Shown: positions 8,328 through 19,660, counted from the stretch's first letter. The stretch: DNA of 37,144 bases from Butyriboletus loyo (GCA_038093515.1 JBBPSI010000232.1:1-37144), one strand, 5' to 3'. Made by a program: numbers and translations. The notes: generated by a model from the letters alone, not told the origin.

Positions 8328-9707
8328 CTAACGCCTATCCGATCGCAAGGTCTCGAGGTCCGCCATACGCGCCCGCAGAGCTATTAGGAACACCGTGCCT
8401 CGTAGCTCGGTCATTCTCCATCGAGATATGATAGAAGGCATTCCGCGAGGCAACATGGAGTTGAGCAGCTGGGGGCCCGATTACGATGCCAGACCACTCT
8501 CGTTAGCGAGTTCGTCACGTATTCCGGTTGAGTTATTCATCTTATGAAAAATGTTGATCAGACTTGTTACAACCCGAGAAATGCGCCGCAGGCAGGATCG
8601 GCTCGTGTTCCGGGGGAGACGAGCCAACACAGCAACGACACGTGGGGAGGTCAGGAGGAAGGAAGAGGGAACTGGGCGCAAGCACAGGCGAGTGGGGAAA
8701 CGCGAGCGTGCCCGTGGATCCATCTCTAATCTCATCGGCCTAATGATGGATGAGCCTGGCCTGAAAGCCAGGGCTTGGGCTTGATCAAATTCCACGCCAG
8801 GGCCCTCATCGGTGTCCTCAATGATGCTCACTGTAATTAACTAGTTAATACAACATTGACGTCGGAATTTTTCCTCGACCACTGCGGCCCATTGCCAGCC
8901 GAGTTGTATTCGTCGTCATCAACTGTCGAACATGGTTAGTAATACTTCGTGGTATATGCGTGGGACCTACCTGAGGCTGCGCACGTTGATTTCGACATGC
9001 CATGCCTGTACTCGCTGTATATATTGTAATACATCAGGGTATATGTGAGGGACTCCTTACCTGAGGCTGCGTGAGCTGACTTAGATACGCACATACTTGC
9101 TGTATACCCATGAGTTCGAAGTAATGATAGGTCAGTCTTTTGTCACTTACCCCCGACTTGATTTCGCCGTGCGCGCGATGTCATTGCTGGTGTCTCGCAT
9201 GATGTTACTGCAACTAAGGTTAGTCGTAGTTAATTATGTGTGAGTAGGAAACATGGAAAACGTACCATTTTGGTCCTCTGTAGCCGCAACAGAAGCGTCT
9301 CTCACAAGCCATAGTCGTTTTGCTGTAAAACGATGCCAAATGAGTGAAAGGAACGCATGTATAGTTGGCACTTACCTTGTGGTTCAACCATTTTTGGGGC
9401 CGGCACGTTCATCATCTGCGTGCGTCAATTCCTCGTCACTCTGCTCCACTTGGCGAGTCTGAAATCGCCCGTTTTGTGCCTGTTTGTGGTCCAGCTGATG
9501 GCTGGTAGGTGGGGTTGCGTGTGAGCTCTGCCAATGGTGTGGCGCCATCGTCAGAGTCGGTGAGTTTTGCTGACAGTGTAATTGAGCGGCGAGGTCGTGT
9601 GCTGATTGGCGTTGGTGACGAAGGGCAGAAGGATATATGCGGAACTCTCCGGTGCAGGGACTGATTTGACCATCTTCTGCCCTGGTCCTATCCACTCTCC
9701 AGACCAC
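8328..9707 (-). CDS. Unrecognised multi-exon gene, unit 1
   Basis: Splice signals on the minus strand delimit a chain of exons. Exon A ends at 9376; B is 9266-9322, C 9151-9207, D 9061-9099 and E 8971-9014. F ends at 8922 and G starts at 8826, and a last exon ends with TAG at 8328-8330. Introns are 46-58 nt with GTAAGT, GTACGT or GTAGGT donors and ACTAAC/ACTGAC branch sites. Conserved pieces between units are SIIEDTD, EFDQA, ALAFRPG and a C-terminal ALRARMADLETL helix. Unit 2 carries an in-frame insertion after SIIEDTD. The start is not resolved and the donor of exon F is degenerate here (GTCGAG; GTAAGT in unit 2). No family is recognised. Confidence 0.45.
8923..9060 (-). repeat. Tandemly duplicated mini-exon plus intron inside the minus-strand gene
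   Basis: Exon D (9061-9099) with its downstream intron (9015-9060) resembles exon E (8971-9014) with its intron (8923-8970). Both exons end CAGCCTCAG before the donor, and both introns share a TCCC...CATATACC...GTATTAC core. The same pair exists in units 2 and 3, so the exon duplication is older than the segmental duplication. Confidence 0.55.
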
Positions 9708-10100
9708 CGCCCCCCATTCATCTCAGAGTTTATCGTGATGCTTAGACTGGAATCGCTGTCAACTCTCTTTCTCTCGCAAAACGCATCCCATTCGACTTTC
9801 TTTTTCCTGGAACGATCTCGAGGTACGACTTTCCTCGTGTGTCCTCATCGTACTCAAACGCGCTTTCTTCCAAACACTAGCTTGCTTGTATGATGGTCAA
9901 CGGTGTCTCTTTCGTCACGTGCTAAAGTTGGTCCGCAACATTCTAGCGCACTCATCTGGTCCCCGGGATCAACAGACGAGTCGTTTTTCATCGTGAGCCC
10001 CTCGTATGATCTGATCGCTTCCCCCACCCGCGTCTAGCCCATACCCAATGGACCATTGTGCTTCTAAACCATCTCCTGGCTCCAATTCCGCACTTCCTCT
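9619..10100. other. Conserved unit-start block, unit 2
   Basis: This matches 2711-3262. It holds the minus-strand frame DRSRKKKVEWDAFCERKRV and the 5' side of exon A of the minus-strand gene. No complete gene is supported. Confidence 0.35.
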
Positions 10101-10400
10101 CTTCGATGACACCGGGTCCCGACTTACCACCTCTTTGGACCACCTGACTGGCTTCTGGGACATAGTGGACACCACCATCCCCGAGAAAGACTAGGCAGCA
10201 CTCACATCTGAGCCTACTTCCTCTTCCGAGTGTAAAAAACGACACGGGGTTGTCAGCGAGGCTGGCCAGGGGCATGGTCGACGCGAAGCCTCCACGACCG
10301 TGCTCAAGTCACACGCGGAACAATTATCCAAGGCGGGCCTACACCTGGATCGAACGACTGGGCATATAGTTTTGGGTTGACCGTACCGTGCGGACAGTTA
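10101..10400 (+). pseudogene. YTM1/WDR12-like fragment, unit 2
   Basis: This is the best-read of the short YTM1-like fragments. DDTGSRLTTSLDHLTGFWD is followed by TTIPEKD, an in-frame stop, the SSECKKRHGVV linker and TTVLKSHAEQLSKAGL. The order matches the middle of YTM1/WDR12 (LTGxWD, basic linker, GHT-type WD repeat). The fragment runs into the DUF6533-like block without the C-terminal blades. It is a relic with no start. Confidence 0.4.
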
Positions 10401-10559
10401 TCTGTTACATTTTTTACAGCAATCCCAATACCAACCTCTCAGGTATGTCACGAGTTAAACGACATGCGTCACTATATCTCACGGGGTCGTTCATCACCCT
10501 CTACCCCCTCCGGTCACAGTTATTCAATTTCTCGATTTCTCATTTTGCAGTTTCTCATG

Positions 10560-11238
10560 GAGCAACATGCCACCACTACTTTCCGCTACGCTGAAATCCC
10601 ACAGTTTGTTCTCAGTACTACCCTTTTGGTTCTCGCTGTCTCAAGATGTACAGAGCAACTAAGCAGTGGCAGCCCAACTGGTACATGCAACAATTTGTTA
10701 GAGACGGTATCTTTTATTTCATCCCGTACCTCTTGCTTCCCTCCCTCTCTCTCGTTTCCATTCGCCACCATCACTTTCTCCCACCCGTCTTGTTTCCGAC
10801 CGTTTGCGGGAAACCATCCACTCAAATGCTTTCCACTCAACTTCGAGGATCATGTTTTTCAACATCGGAATCATGCTCGAACAGGTGTCTACACTAAACA
10901 ACAATTTAACGTTCTCCCTGACTACGCTTTATTACATATCTGTGTGCCCCATTATGCCTCGATTCGTCATCAGCGTGCGAGAGCTGTATGATGGTGACCT
11001 GCGTGGCCATTGCCAGGGCACTGGGAGCGGATTCGATGCGTTGTCGCAGCCTGAAAACGCTGCCGTGTCTGCGATTGCATTCGCGGATGAATCGGAGGTG
11101 ATTCAACTCGAAACATTGGGAGATGATACCGGGGCCGTGGCAGAACCCAGCACACTGTTTGCCTCTGCTGGTTACAACAGCGAATACGATAATCTGAGCA
11201 GTAATCCCTGTCCAGCGCTGCGACGCTACGAAAAGTGA
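10560..11238 (+). pseudogene. DUF6533-like multi-pass membrane protein, C-terminal half, unit 2
   Basis: A helix (EIPQFVLSTTLLVLAV) and QQFVRDGIFYFI precede a probable intron at about 10730-10850. The last exon then stays open to TGA at 11236-11238. It reads through LEQVSTLNNNLTFSLTTLYY, PIMPRFVISVRELYDGD, NAAVSAIAFADES and VIQLETLGDD. A 42-nt in-frame deletion relative to units 1 and 3 removes part of the tail. This is the only unit with the tail in frame. The N-terminal helices of the family are missing, so it is probably not a full gene. Confidence 0.5.
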
Positions 11239-11950
11239 GATTCAAAGAGTCGGGCAATTCACAGCGACATCGCGCCGAATGACGGCGGACGTACGAAATA
11301 CTGATCTGAGGAGACATGTTGGTCGTACAAATTGTAGTTCTCATGAGCGTCACGAGTACAACGAATAGATATGGCTTCTGGCCAAATCTCACTTGGAATG
11401 GGAATGGAATGGAATCGGTCAGGCGGAAGGCATTGGTACGCCAAGGGGAAAGCAAGCGTCTTGACTATTCATGCTTCGTCTTTGCTTTGTTGTTGTCTAA
11501 ACTGTTTTGCCCACTAATTAATTCCTAGATGAGCCTGGAACAACAAGGGAGTAAGGCGACTATTCGTACCAACATGGAAGGTATTGGACGATCAGGAAGA
11601 ACGTGCCAGGTCTGTCCGCAGGCGAGCGATGAGCACCGAATCTAGGGACGAAAAATGTATTGAATGTGAGTGTGACGCGATTCGGGCTCCCTGTTAGGCT
11701 GTTTGGGAGGGTGATGAAATGTACGCATTTTTAGGAGCGGGGTGGGAGTAAGAATAAGCGCCAAAGACACGAGGCGGTTGCGACCCATATTGAGAATAAG
11801 GAAACGTGTTTATGGAGCAGCTTTGCGCACCACGAGTTGAACCGAAACCATCTTTCTTGCACTCTTCGAACTCCACGGACAGCGTACCATCGCAGAGGAT
11901 GTCATCAACAAAGACCAGTGTGTAGCAACTCTGAACAGTGATAGTGTTGC
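11239..11950. other. Spacer upstream of WD40 copy 2
   Basis: No gene is supported. Near 11348-11584 a stretch absent from unit 3 sits inside otherwise matching sequence (unit 3 goes directly from gcgtca to cggacgatcagg). The last 200 bp match the regions upstream of the other WD40 copies almost exactly. Confidence 0.4.
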
Positions 11951-13845
11951 ATGCTAACAATCCAGCAAGACCCAACAGTAGTACTTGACACCGGTCGCGA
12001 TGATCAAGTATGGGCAGTCGCATTCCAGTCTGATGGAAAGCATCTTTTGGGTGGGAGTAGCGATGGCATTCGACGATGGCGACTTGAAGACAATCAAGAG
12101 GTCGGAAACCAAATGGGAATGTACATGAATGCCATCAGTGTGTCAAGAGATCACCAATGGGTAGTGTGCGGCGCTGAGGAGGGCGCAAGTGTGTGGGACG
12201 CAGAGCTGCATACAAAGGCCATCGAGGTGGAGGGCGGAAACGATGTGTATGCGGTCGATGTCTCACCAGATTCGACCAGGTTAGCCACTGGGACTGGAAG
12301 GAAGACAGCGAGTGTTTGGAGCATAGCAACAGGGGAGAGACTCGTTGGCCCACTCCAACATGACAATGATGTCAATGGAATCAAGTTCTCCCCAAATGGC
12401 GAGTGCATCGCCACTTGCTGCTATGAAGGCTTGATCCGCATTTTTGACAGTCACAATGGCGATGAACTCGTCACAATCGAGACAGGAACAACCTCATTTT
12501 ACATAGTCACTCCACTTGCATGGTCCAGTGACAACCAGCAACTTTTTGCAGTAACTGATGACTGCAAAATCAAGTCTTTTGCTGTGTCCACTGGGTCGCA
12601 GGTCGCCGAGTCGCCGGCTTTCGACATTGCTGTCAAGTCCATCGCTCTAGCAGTGAATGGCAAATTCATTGCCACATATGGATCGGCTTCCATCTTCTTC
12701 CTCGACACGTCGACTCTGACTCAGATTGGCTCTGCCATTGAGGACAGTAGTGACATATACTCGATCGCCCTCTCCCCAGACGACACATATCTGGCAACTG
12801 GACGACGTGATGGGAAAGTCTCTCTGCGTGACCTCGGTCATATTCTCCCAGAGTCATACGGTCCTTTCCATGTAAGTATTTGGCTATTCTATCAAACCAT
12901 CTCATCACACGCAATATCAGACATCAACCAGTGATCTCGAGGTATCTACTTGTTCTGTTCCCGTTCGACGTGAGTTCTCACGATGACATAGCACGAGGTC
13001 CCACCGATCACACCGGCTGCTGAATTCAATTTTGAAGAGGTTGGTGGCCACCTCATTTTGTTTATTGCTTCTGTGTTGAAGTTACTGCAGCCACCGTCCC
13101 CGACCGACGCTGCCGATCCCCAGGAGCTACCGCCACTCGACTCCCCTACAGAGGCACGTCCCGAGTCGCAGATTCACTCGATATTTAAAAAGCTGCTACT
13201 GCGAAAAAGTGAGAAGGACGCCACTTCACACAAGCCAGGTCGACGTTCTGGAAAGTCATCCCAGCCCCCTGGTCATCAATCTCCTTCCCACTCTCCACCG
13301 AAAGTGGATGCCACAAACGAGGGCCCTTCAAGGATGGCTGCAGCTGAACGTCAAGCAGTGAGTGTTCGTCCTTGATATACGATGGGATGCGGTTGGTTTA
13401 ATATTTCATTGTAGCGCACATCTACAGGATTCACCAGAAGACGACAGGTTTGCTACTCCATGTATTTGTATGCAGGCACTCATCACACATCGCAGCGTAA
13501 ATCGCGTGCCAAGGCCGCGGCTCCCAACCATCCAAACAAAGATCCTTCGCGTAGCGGAGAGCATGCTGCGGATCCAACGGTAGCAGACCCGGTATGACTC
13601 TTCCTGGCGATGTAGGCCTCGTCACGACGGCTCACGTCCTATTAGACGCAACCAGCAAACGATTCATCTGACCCCTCCTCGACCGCGGGGGTCCATGTAA
13701 CGGTGCGCATATCTTTTATTTGACTTACATCGTTATACTTACGGTGGATCAGCATGAGCAAGGATCGAGGTACTCTACCCTTGCCATCACCCTTCCTGCG
13801 TGGTTGCTGTGTAATCGTTCAGGCACACACGATGACTTACCTTGA
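11951..13845 (+). CDS. WD40-repeat protein, copy 2, complete six-exon model (520 aa)
   Basis: Exons are 11951-12871, 12992-13039, 13091-13357, 13415-13591, 13646-13702 and 13753-13845. All junctions are phase 0 with GT...AG introns of 120, 51, 57, 54 and 50 nt. Exon 1 is a seven-bladed WD40 propeller (307 residues). Exon 3 encodes a Pro-rich acidic stretch, an amphipathic basic segment (IHSIFKKLLLRKSEK) and Ser/Pro-rich sequence. Exon 4 is basic. Exon 6 ends in PAWLLCNRSGTHDDLP. The propeller probably binds a protein partner in the cytosol or nucleus; no enzymatic, NTPase or HET domain is present. Conservation of the tail to the stop codon in copy 3 supports the model. The 51-nt intron 2 is also open in frame. 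Confidence 0.8.
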
Positions 13846-14266
13846 TCCATATCGTTTGATGTAATTCGCAAATATACGGACATTGATCGTGCAGTTCTTT
13901 AATTTCGTGTCACCTCGCAACATCAGTAAGAGCCCTGATAAGCCTATCCATGATTGAACTTGCTAGGATATCCACCCAATGGTCATAAACCAAGTCTGTT
14001 CACACATGGAGGCTGGAATTGTAGGACAGTATCTAATTGATCATTCATAGAAGGAAACACGAAGATGAGACATTACCAAACATCTCTCCAGCAGGGCGGT
14101 GTTAATCCCTGACTCTGTGCTGGGCCTTTCTCGGTCGATCGTTTACTAGGTTGCCCTGACGATCTTGACCAAGGCCTAACGCCTATCCGATCACAAGGTC
14201 TCGAGCTCCGCCGTACGCCCTCGCAGAGCTATTAGGAACACTGTTCCTCATGTAGCTCGAGCTAGA
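13846..14266. other. 3' spacer of WD40 copy 2 and displaced piece of the minus-strand gene
   Basis: The first part is the shared 3' spacer. From about 14160 to 14266 it carries the minus-strand ALRARMAELETL-type final exon sequence, here cut off from the rest of its exon by the insertion that follows. Confidence 0.45.
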
Positions 14267-14939
14267 GGAGTCCTTGTAGACACTCCCCCAGCCACCAGTA
14301 CCCCCAAATTCGCCCTACGAGCTGCTGATCGGCACTAAACATGTATGCGGGGCGAGGATACCCCCTCGTACAGCATGTCAGGCTCAACCTGCGAATGCAA
14401 AGATAACAGGTGGGTACTAGAATGATCGACCCGGGAGTGGTGGGCGTGGTGGCTTTGTGCAAGTCATGCGCTCGTGGACCTACTCAGGAATCAATGTGGC
14501 TTCGACTGCCGAAAAAGAACTCACCACGGTTCCCCTGAAAATTGTAGACGACATGCTAACGTACAAGCGACACGGCTGTTCCGTTGAGGAACTCGACCCA
14601 AGCAAACATCTCTTCTCACTCTTTTGACCGGGGCTCGAATACACGACCTGTAAACGCACTGTTAAAAGCTCATCAAAACATCTCAACGATTTTTGGAGTG
14701 AGGAGATCTCGTCGCAATCCGACCATCGCGCACGATGCGTCTCATACACCATGCGTGGTAAACGCTGCTCCCTCGAGGAGCCCACATACATGGTGATCCC
14801 AAGAGACGTCGGCTCCACGTGCGACTAGGAATGATGGCAATTGATCGTATCGACTACCACGAGGAACATCTTGATCGAGAGTGCAAAGTCGCCGGCCTAC
14901 AGGCTCTTGCTGGTCACCATGTCGTTTTCATTTATTTTC

Positions 14940-15110
14940 ATCTTTGTCCGACTCCCTGAACGACCGATGCTCGGTTTGGTGGTTACACCTGACGGTCACC
15001 GTGCCCGCATCATCTACCGACCAGGCCGTCACAGTCCCCATCTTCGACCTCCGTTCATCCTCGCGCATGCGTATGGTTGGAACACTCTTCCAAGCGGATG
15101 CCTGTGATGC
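14940..15110 (+). pseudogene. YTM1/WDR12-like fragment in the unit 2 insertion
   Basis: One frame reads LVVTPDGH and the next, after a shift, SSTDQAVTVPIFDLRSS. Together they resemble the blade of YTM1 that follows the segment kept in the standard units. Unit 4 has the same piece (33940-34060, TVSIFDIHS). At least one frameshift is present. Confidence 0.35.
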
Positions 15111-15584
15111 AGTCTACCCATGGTGACGGTAACGTGACGTTGGCCGTCCGAAGTACTGTTATTGTCAACTAAGCATGAGCGCGGGTACAACCAATCAAAG
15201 CACAGAGAGACATGATGTACGTGCGGCGTCCACATGTCCGACATTTATGGCAGCGAACGCGGAAACAAAGAAATTGTCTGACATGAATGTGAGTATGAAC
15301 GTTGTTTCTAAGAGGTGGTGCATACATTTGCCTCCCGGATCATGTGGTGAACATTCTGATCACTGCCTGAAGAGGAGGGCCTCGAATGCATACGTTTGTG
15401 CGCGAAATGTCGCGAGTTGGCAAATGGCGGATTGTATGCTCAGGTAAGCCTAACCAGGCAGGGTCTTGCCACGAGCCACTTCAAGTTGCGTGAACAGATG
15501 CCATGATAGCGACAATAACAGAACACATTATCGCAACAAATTTCCGCACCGCGAGTGAACCTAAGGACCTCGCTTTTTCGTTTT

Positions 15585-16286
15585 TCAAACCCCATGACTG
15601 TGTACTATCGGTGGGGATGTCGTCGACAAATGGTCAGACCCAATACCTGATCGATTACGCGCCACTGACATGAAAATAATGATCCGGGTCAATATAGAAT
15701 CCGACCGTCGACGTTCCGTTCCGGATAACACAAGTGGTCGTGTTCGTATGGCACCCAAACGCTTGATACCCAGGATCGGGACCAAGTACACCATCCCATT
15801 ATCTTTGCTGCGTGTTCTGTACGTGGAACTGTGCGAGTCGGTCGCAGATGAATCCATGCCTGAGGCCTGACCCCAGACGTCCTGGGTATCACGGCCGTAC
15901 ACGTCAGTGACGAAGAAGCACTTAGCGCCTAGGAGGTTGAGGAAGTCTGGGGGTGCTTGCAAGAGATGATCAGCGTCGCTGAGTAAAGAGCAAAATTTAC
16001 TTGCAGACCCGACGATGAGCCCATCCCGGCCCCTCGCACTCGCCGGACTCGGCTTTTGGTAATCCGGCGACAAGATGACTTTCCGGACGCCTCTTTTGCC
16101 TGGTGAGTTCCAAGACCATTTACCCGCTCTAGCAACGTCAATGCATCTCAACACAGCGGCGTGCGGACCATGGCTGATTCTCGACATTGCATTCTGTTGC
16201 CCTCGAGGTAGGTTCGAATCTCGACAACAATCGCTCGAGTCAAGTTTATTCATGAATGGATCCATGGATCGACACCAAAGCTGCAT
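15585..16286 (-). CDS. Unrecognised open frame in the unit 2 insertion (233 codons)
   Basis: The frame has protein-like composition, especially from about residue 65 on: GVRKVILSPDYQKPSP, RGRDGLIVGSASKF, LLGAKCFFVTDVYGRD. A possible intron ends just before GKRGVRKV (minus GTAAAT...CTCACCAG, about 16095-16120), which would make the upstream 60 or so residues noncoding. The alternating hydrophobic pattern suggests an alpha/beta fold, but I cannot name a family. It has no counterpart in the other units. The C-terminal end overlaps degraded WD40-upstream sequence, so the true end is uncertain. Confidence 0.35.
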   Translation of the reverse strand: MQLWCRSMDPFMNKLDSSDCCRDSNLPRGQQNAMSRISHGPHAAVLRCIDVARAGKWSWNSPGKRGVRKVILSPDYQKPSPASARGRDGLIVGSASKFCSLLSDADHLLQAPPDFLNLLGAKCFFVTDVYGRDTQDVWGQASGMDSSATDSHSSTYRTRSKDNGMVYLVPILGIKRLGAIRTRPLVLSGTERRRSDSILTRIIIFMSVARNRSGIGSDHLSTTSPPIVHSHGV

Positions 16287-16335
16287 GCGGTTTGTATGCA
16301 GAGGGTTTGGGGGAGTTTGCTATCGCCTCGAGATG

Positions 16336-17700
16336 CTTGGTCATTCTCTATCGAGATATGATAGAAGGTATTCTGCGAGGCAACATGGGGTCAAGTAGCT
16401 GGGGGCCCGATTACAATGCCAGACCACTCTCGCTTGCGGGTTCGTCACGGATTCTGGCTGAGTTATCCGTCTTACGAAAATGTTGATCAGACTTGCTACA
16501 ACCCGAGAAATGCGTCGCAAGCAAGATTAGCTCGCACGGACCAAGGGATCCGAGCATGTGCCGGGGGAAATAAGCCCACACGGCGACGATAAGTGGGGAA
16601 GAGCGAACCGGGCGTGCAAGCACAGGCGAGCGGGGAAACGCGAGCGTGCCGTGGAGCCACCTCCGAAAGTCTCCGATCTCATCGGCCCAGTGATGGACGG
16701 GCCCGGCCTGAAAGCCAGGGCTCGGGCTTGGTCAAATTCCAGGCCTAGGCCAGCTGGATTGGGTCTGGTGCAGGGCTTATTTGCGGGGTCGCCAACGTCA
16801 TCGGTGTCCTCAATGATGCTCATTGTAACCAACCAGTTGATACAACATTGACGTCGTAATGTTTTACTTACCTGAAGCAGTACGACCGCTGCGGCTTACC
16901 ATCGCTGGCCGAGTATTTCGTTGTCATCGACAAAAACAACTGTCGAACATTGTTAGTAATACTTCGTGGTATATGCGAGGGACCTACCTAAGGCTGCGCA
17001 CGTTGATTTCGATGTCTGTACTCCCTGTATATATTGTAATACATCAGGGTATATGTGAGGGACTTACCTGAGGCTACGTGAGCTGATTTCGACACGCACC
17101 TACTTGCTGTATACCCATGAGTTCGAAGTAATGATAGGTCAGTCTTTTGTCACTTACCCTTGCCTGAGGTCCCCAGACTTGATTCGCCATGCGCGCGCTG
17201 TCATTGCTGGTGTCTCGCATGATGCTATTGCAACTAAGGTTAGTCGTAGTCAACTATGTGTGAGTAGGAAACATGCATTTTGGTCTCCTGTAGCCGCAGC
17301 AAGAGCGTCTCTCACGAGCCATAATCGTCTTGCTGTAGATGAGCGAAAGAAACACATGTATAGGGAATTTGGCACATGCTTTGTGGTCCAACCACTTTTG
17401 GGGGCCAGCACGTTCATCATTTGCCTGCGTCAATTCTGCGCTCCACTTAACGAGCCTCAAATCGCCCGTTTTGTGCCTGTTTGTGGTAGGTGGAGTTACC
17501 AGATGTGCGGTGACTTGTGAGCTCTGGTGTCGCGCCATCGTCAGAGTCGGTGAGTTTTTCTGACAGTGTGGTTGAGCGACGAGGTCGTGTGCTGATCGGC
17601 GTTGGTGACGAAGGGCAGAAGGATGTATGCGGAAATCTCCAGTGCAGGGATTGATTTGACCATCTTCTGCTCTGGTCCTATTCACTCCCAAAACCCCCAT
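16336..17700 (-). pseudogene. Unrecognised multi-exon gene, unit 2 (interrupted)
   Basis: This corresponds to 8328-9707. Donors are visible at 17152-17157 and 17062-17067 (GTAAGT), near 16984 (GTAGGT) and at 16866-16871 (GTAAGT). The SIIEDTD exon is longer than in unit 1 by an in-frame segment (VGDPANKPCTRPNPAGLGL). The final exon meets a TAG right after PMLPRRIPSIISR, and its remaining part lies at about 14160-14266, beyond the 2-kb insertion. One mini-exon is 7 nt shorter than in unit 1. The gene is probably broken here. Confidence 0.4.
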
Positions 17701-18062
17701 CCATCTCAGAATTTATGATACTGCTTGACTGGAATTGCTGTGAACTCTCTTTCTCTCGCAAAACTCATTCCATTCGACTTTCTTGTTTGTGGAACGATCT
17801 TTTGGCATATGCAGGTACGTCTTTTCCTCGTGTGCCCCCATCGTGCTCAAATGCGCTTTCTTCCAAACACTGGTTTGTTTGTATGTTGGTTAAATCCGTC
17901 CTTTTCGATACACGGAAAAGTTGGTCCGCGACATTCTAGCGTACTCATCTAGTCCCCGGGATCAACAAACGAGTCTTTTTCCATTGCGAGCGTCCAGGCC
18001 ATACCCAATGCACCCCTGTCCTTCCAAACCATCTCCTGGCTCGAATTCCGCACCTCTCTTCT
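17609..18062. other. Conserved unit-start block, unit 3
   Basis: This matches 2711-3262 and 9619-10100. It is shorter by the loss of the SYDLIASPTRV-coding stretch found in units 1 and 4. No complete gene is supported. Confidence 0.35.
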
Positions 18063-18350
18063 CTTCGATGACACCGGGTCCCGACTTGCCACCTCTTTGG
18101 ACCACCTCACCGGCTTCTGCGACACAGCCATCCCCGCGAAAGACTAGGTAGCACTCGATTTCCTCTTCCGAGCGTAAAAAACGGCACAGGGTTGTCAGCG
18201 AGGCTGGCCAGGGGCATGAACGACGCAAAGCTCCCACGACCGGGCTCAAGTCCCACGCGGAACGAATATCCAAGGCGGGCTTACCCCTGGATCGAACGAG
18301 CGGGCGTATAGTTTTGGGTTGACCGTATCGTGCGGACAGTTATCTGTTAC
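18063..18350 (+). pseudogene. YTM1/WDR12-like fragment, unit 3
   Basis: LATSLDHLTGF and AIPAKD are readable, then a deletion in the basic linker shifts the frame. The downstream SHAEQ-type motif is only seen in another frame. It is the most decayed of the YTM1-like fragments. Confidence 0.35.
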
Positions 18351-18399
18351 ATTGTTATTACAGCGATCCCAATACTCTCAGGTATCACAATTTGATCTC

Positions 18400-18976
18400 A
18401 GTGCCACCTTTTTTTTGGTTCTCGCTATCTCAAGATGTACAGAGCGACTAAACAGTGGCAGCCCAACCAGTACATGCAACAATTCGTGAGAGACGGTATC
18501 CTTTATTTCATCGCGTACGTCTCGCTTCCCTCCCTCTCTCTCGTTTCCGTTCGCCACCATCACTTTCTCCCACCCGTCTTGTTTCCGACCGTTTACGGGA
18601 AACCGTCCACTCAAATGTTTCCCCTCAACTTCGAGGATCATATTTTTCAACATCGCATCCGTGCTCGAACAGGTGTCTACACCAAACAACAATTTGGCGT
18701 TCTCCCTGACCACATTTTATTACATATCTGTGTGCCCCATTATGCCTCGGTTCATCATCAGCGTGCGAGAGCTGTATGATGGTGACTTTCGTGGCCGTTG
18801 GCAGGGCACTCACTGGGAGCGGATTCGATGCGTTGTCACAGCCTCAAAGCGCCGCCGTGTCTGCGATTGCATTCGCAGATGTCGCCCCGAGGCAGGATCG
18901 GATTGTGGAAGGGGACGTGAATGAATCGGAGGTAATTTGACTGGAAACATTGGGAGATGATACACGTCATGTTTGA
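18400..18976 (+). pseudogene. DUF6533-like fragment, unit 3
   Basis: It starts with a truncated helix, MYRATKQWQPNQYMQQFVRD and GILYFI, then a likely GTACGT-donor intron (about 18513), then SVLEQVSTPNNNLAF and MPRFIISVRELYDGD. The upstream helix present in units 1 and 2 is deleted. A 4-nt duplication (cactcactgg) shifts the tail, and an in-frame TGA follows. The relic frame ends with TGA at 18974-18976. Confidence 0.45.
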
Positions 18977-19660
18977 ACGACGATCCTTGGGCAGGGACGA
19001 GGGACGAAAAGTAGCGATGGGGCTTATGAGGTATTGACGAACGCTGGCAACCGAGGATGTGGTCCTTTGAATGGTGACTCGAATGTTTGTGTTACCGATG
19101 AATATGCCCCATCATCTGAGTTCCGTGTAGCATCCATGTCCCGCTGCATTTCTCGAGGGAGCTTTCCTCTGTACATGCGCCTTGATCTGTTCTGCAAACA
19201 TCTTCCGGACATGGCGGGGCGTCGCAGAACCCAGCACGCTGTTCGCCTCCGCTGGTTACAACAGCGAATACGATAATCTGAGCAGTAATCCCTCTGTCCG
19301 GCGCTGCAACGCTACGAAAAAGTGAGATTTAAAGAGTCGAGCAATTCACAGCGATACCGCGCCCAATGATGGCGGACGTATGAAACACTGATCTGAGGAG
19401 ACATGTTGGTCGTACAAATTGTAGTTCTCATGAGCGTCACGGACGATCAGGAAGAAGGTGCCGGGTCTGTCCAACGCAAGATTGAACGTCGGTGAACCAT
19501 CCGATATCGATATCCTTATCCCCGTTCGCGGTCGACGAGGTGACCGACGACACACTGCTGACACACCCCTCAACAGCGGCGCGATCCGCTACATGCCCGC
19601 AGCCAAAGGGCAATAAGGGCGAGATATCAGAGTGAGAACACGCCCCACCACCAAATCAAC
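18977..19660. other. Spacer, unit 3
   Basis: Shared with unit 1 (4344-4942). No supportable gene. Confidence 0.4.

Larger units (their letters stand above)
2711..9618 (+). repeat. Segmental repeat unit 1
   Basis: This is the first of four head-to-tail copies. Matching landmarks in units 1, 2, 3 and 4 are: cggacagttatctgttac at 3550, 10388 and 18338, with a divergent counterpart at 33787; the WD40 ATG at 6189, 11951, 20682 and 35404; and the Pro-rich WD40 exon at 7327, 13091, 21819 and 36540. The landmark gtatatattgtaatacatcaggg occurs near 9017, 17029 and 23671. Unit 1 retains the D block (about 4850-5340) that unit 2 lacks. Its left end is cut by the LTR element. Boundaries are conventional, set at the cgaagggcag motif. 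Confidence 0.8.
14267..16335. mobile_element. About 2-kb mosaic insertion in unit 2
   Basis: Unit 2 departs from units 1 and 3 near 14267 and rejoins near 16335, inside the final exon of the minus-strand gene. The inserted sequence is patchwork: a YTM1-like fragment (about 14940-15110), a piece resembling 5815-5870 of unit 1 (about 15205-15265), a piece resembling the WD40 upstream block (about 15590-15640) and an unrelated minus-strand frame. I found no clear terminal inverted repeats, poly-A or transposase, so it may be a recombination or gene-conversion product rather than a transposon. Boundaries are good to about 20 bp. Confidence 0.45.
9619..17608 (+). repeat. Segmental repeat unit 2
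   Basis: Second unit, about 8.0 kb. Relative to units 1 and 3 it lacks most of the block holding the minus-strand membrane-protein frame. It has a private stretch near 11348-11584 and carries about 2 kb of inserted mosaic sequence (14267-16335). Its WD40 gene (copy 2) and DUF6533-like fragment have the best-preserved frames of their kinds in the array. Confidence 0.8.

Noticed and set aside
15585..16286. Transposase or integrase inside the unit 2 insertion
   Set aside because: No DDE-type or other transposase motif is visible, and no terminal inverted repeats were found.
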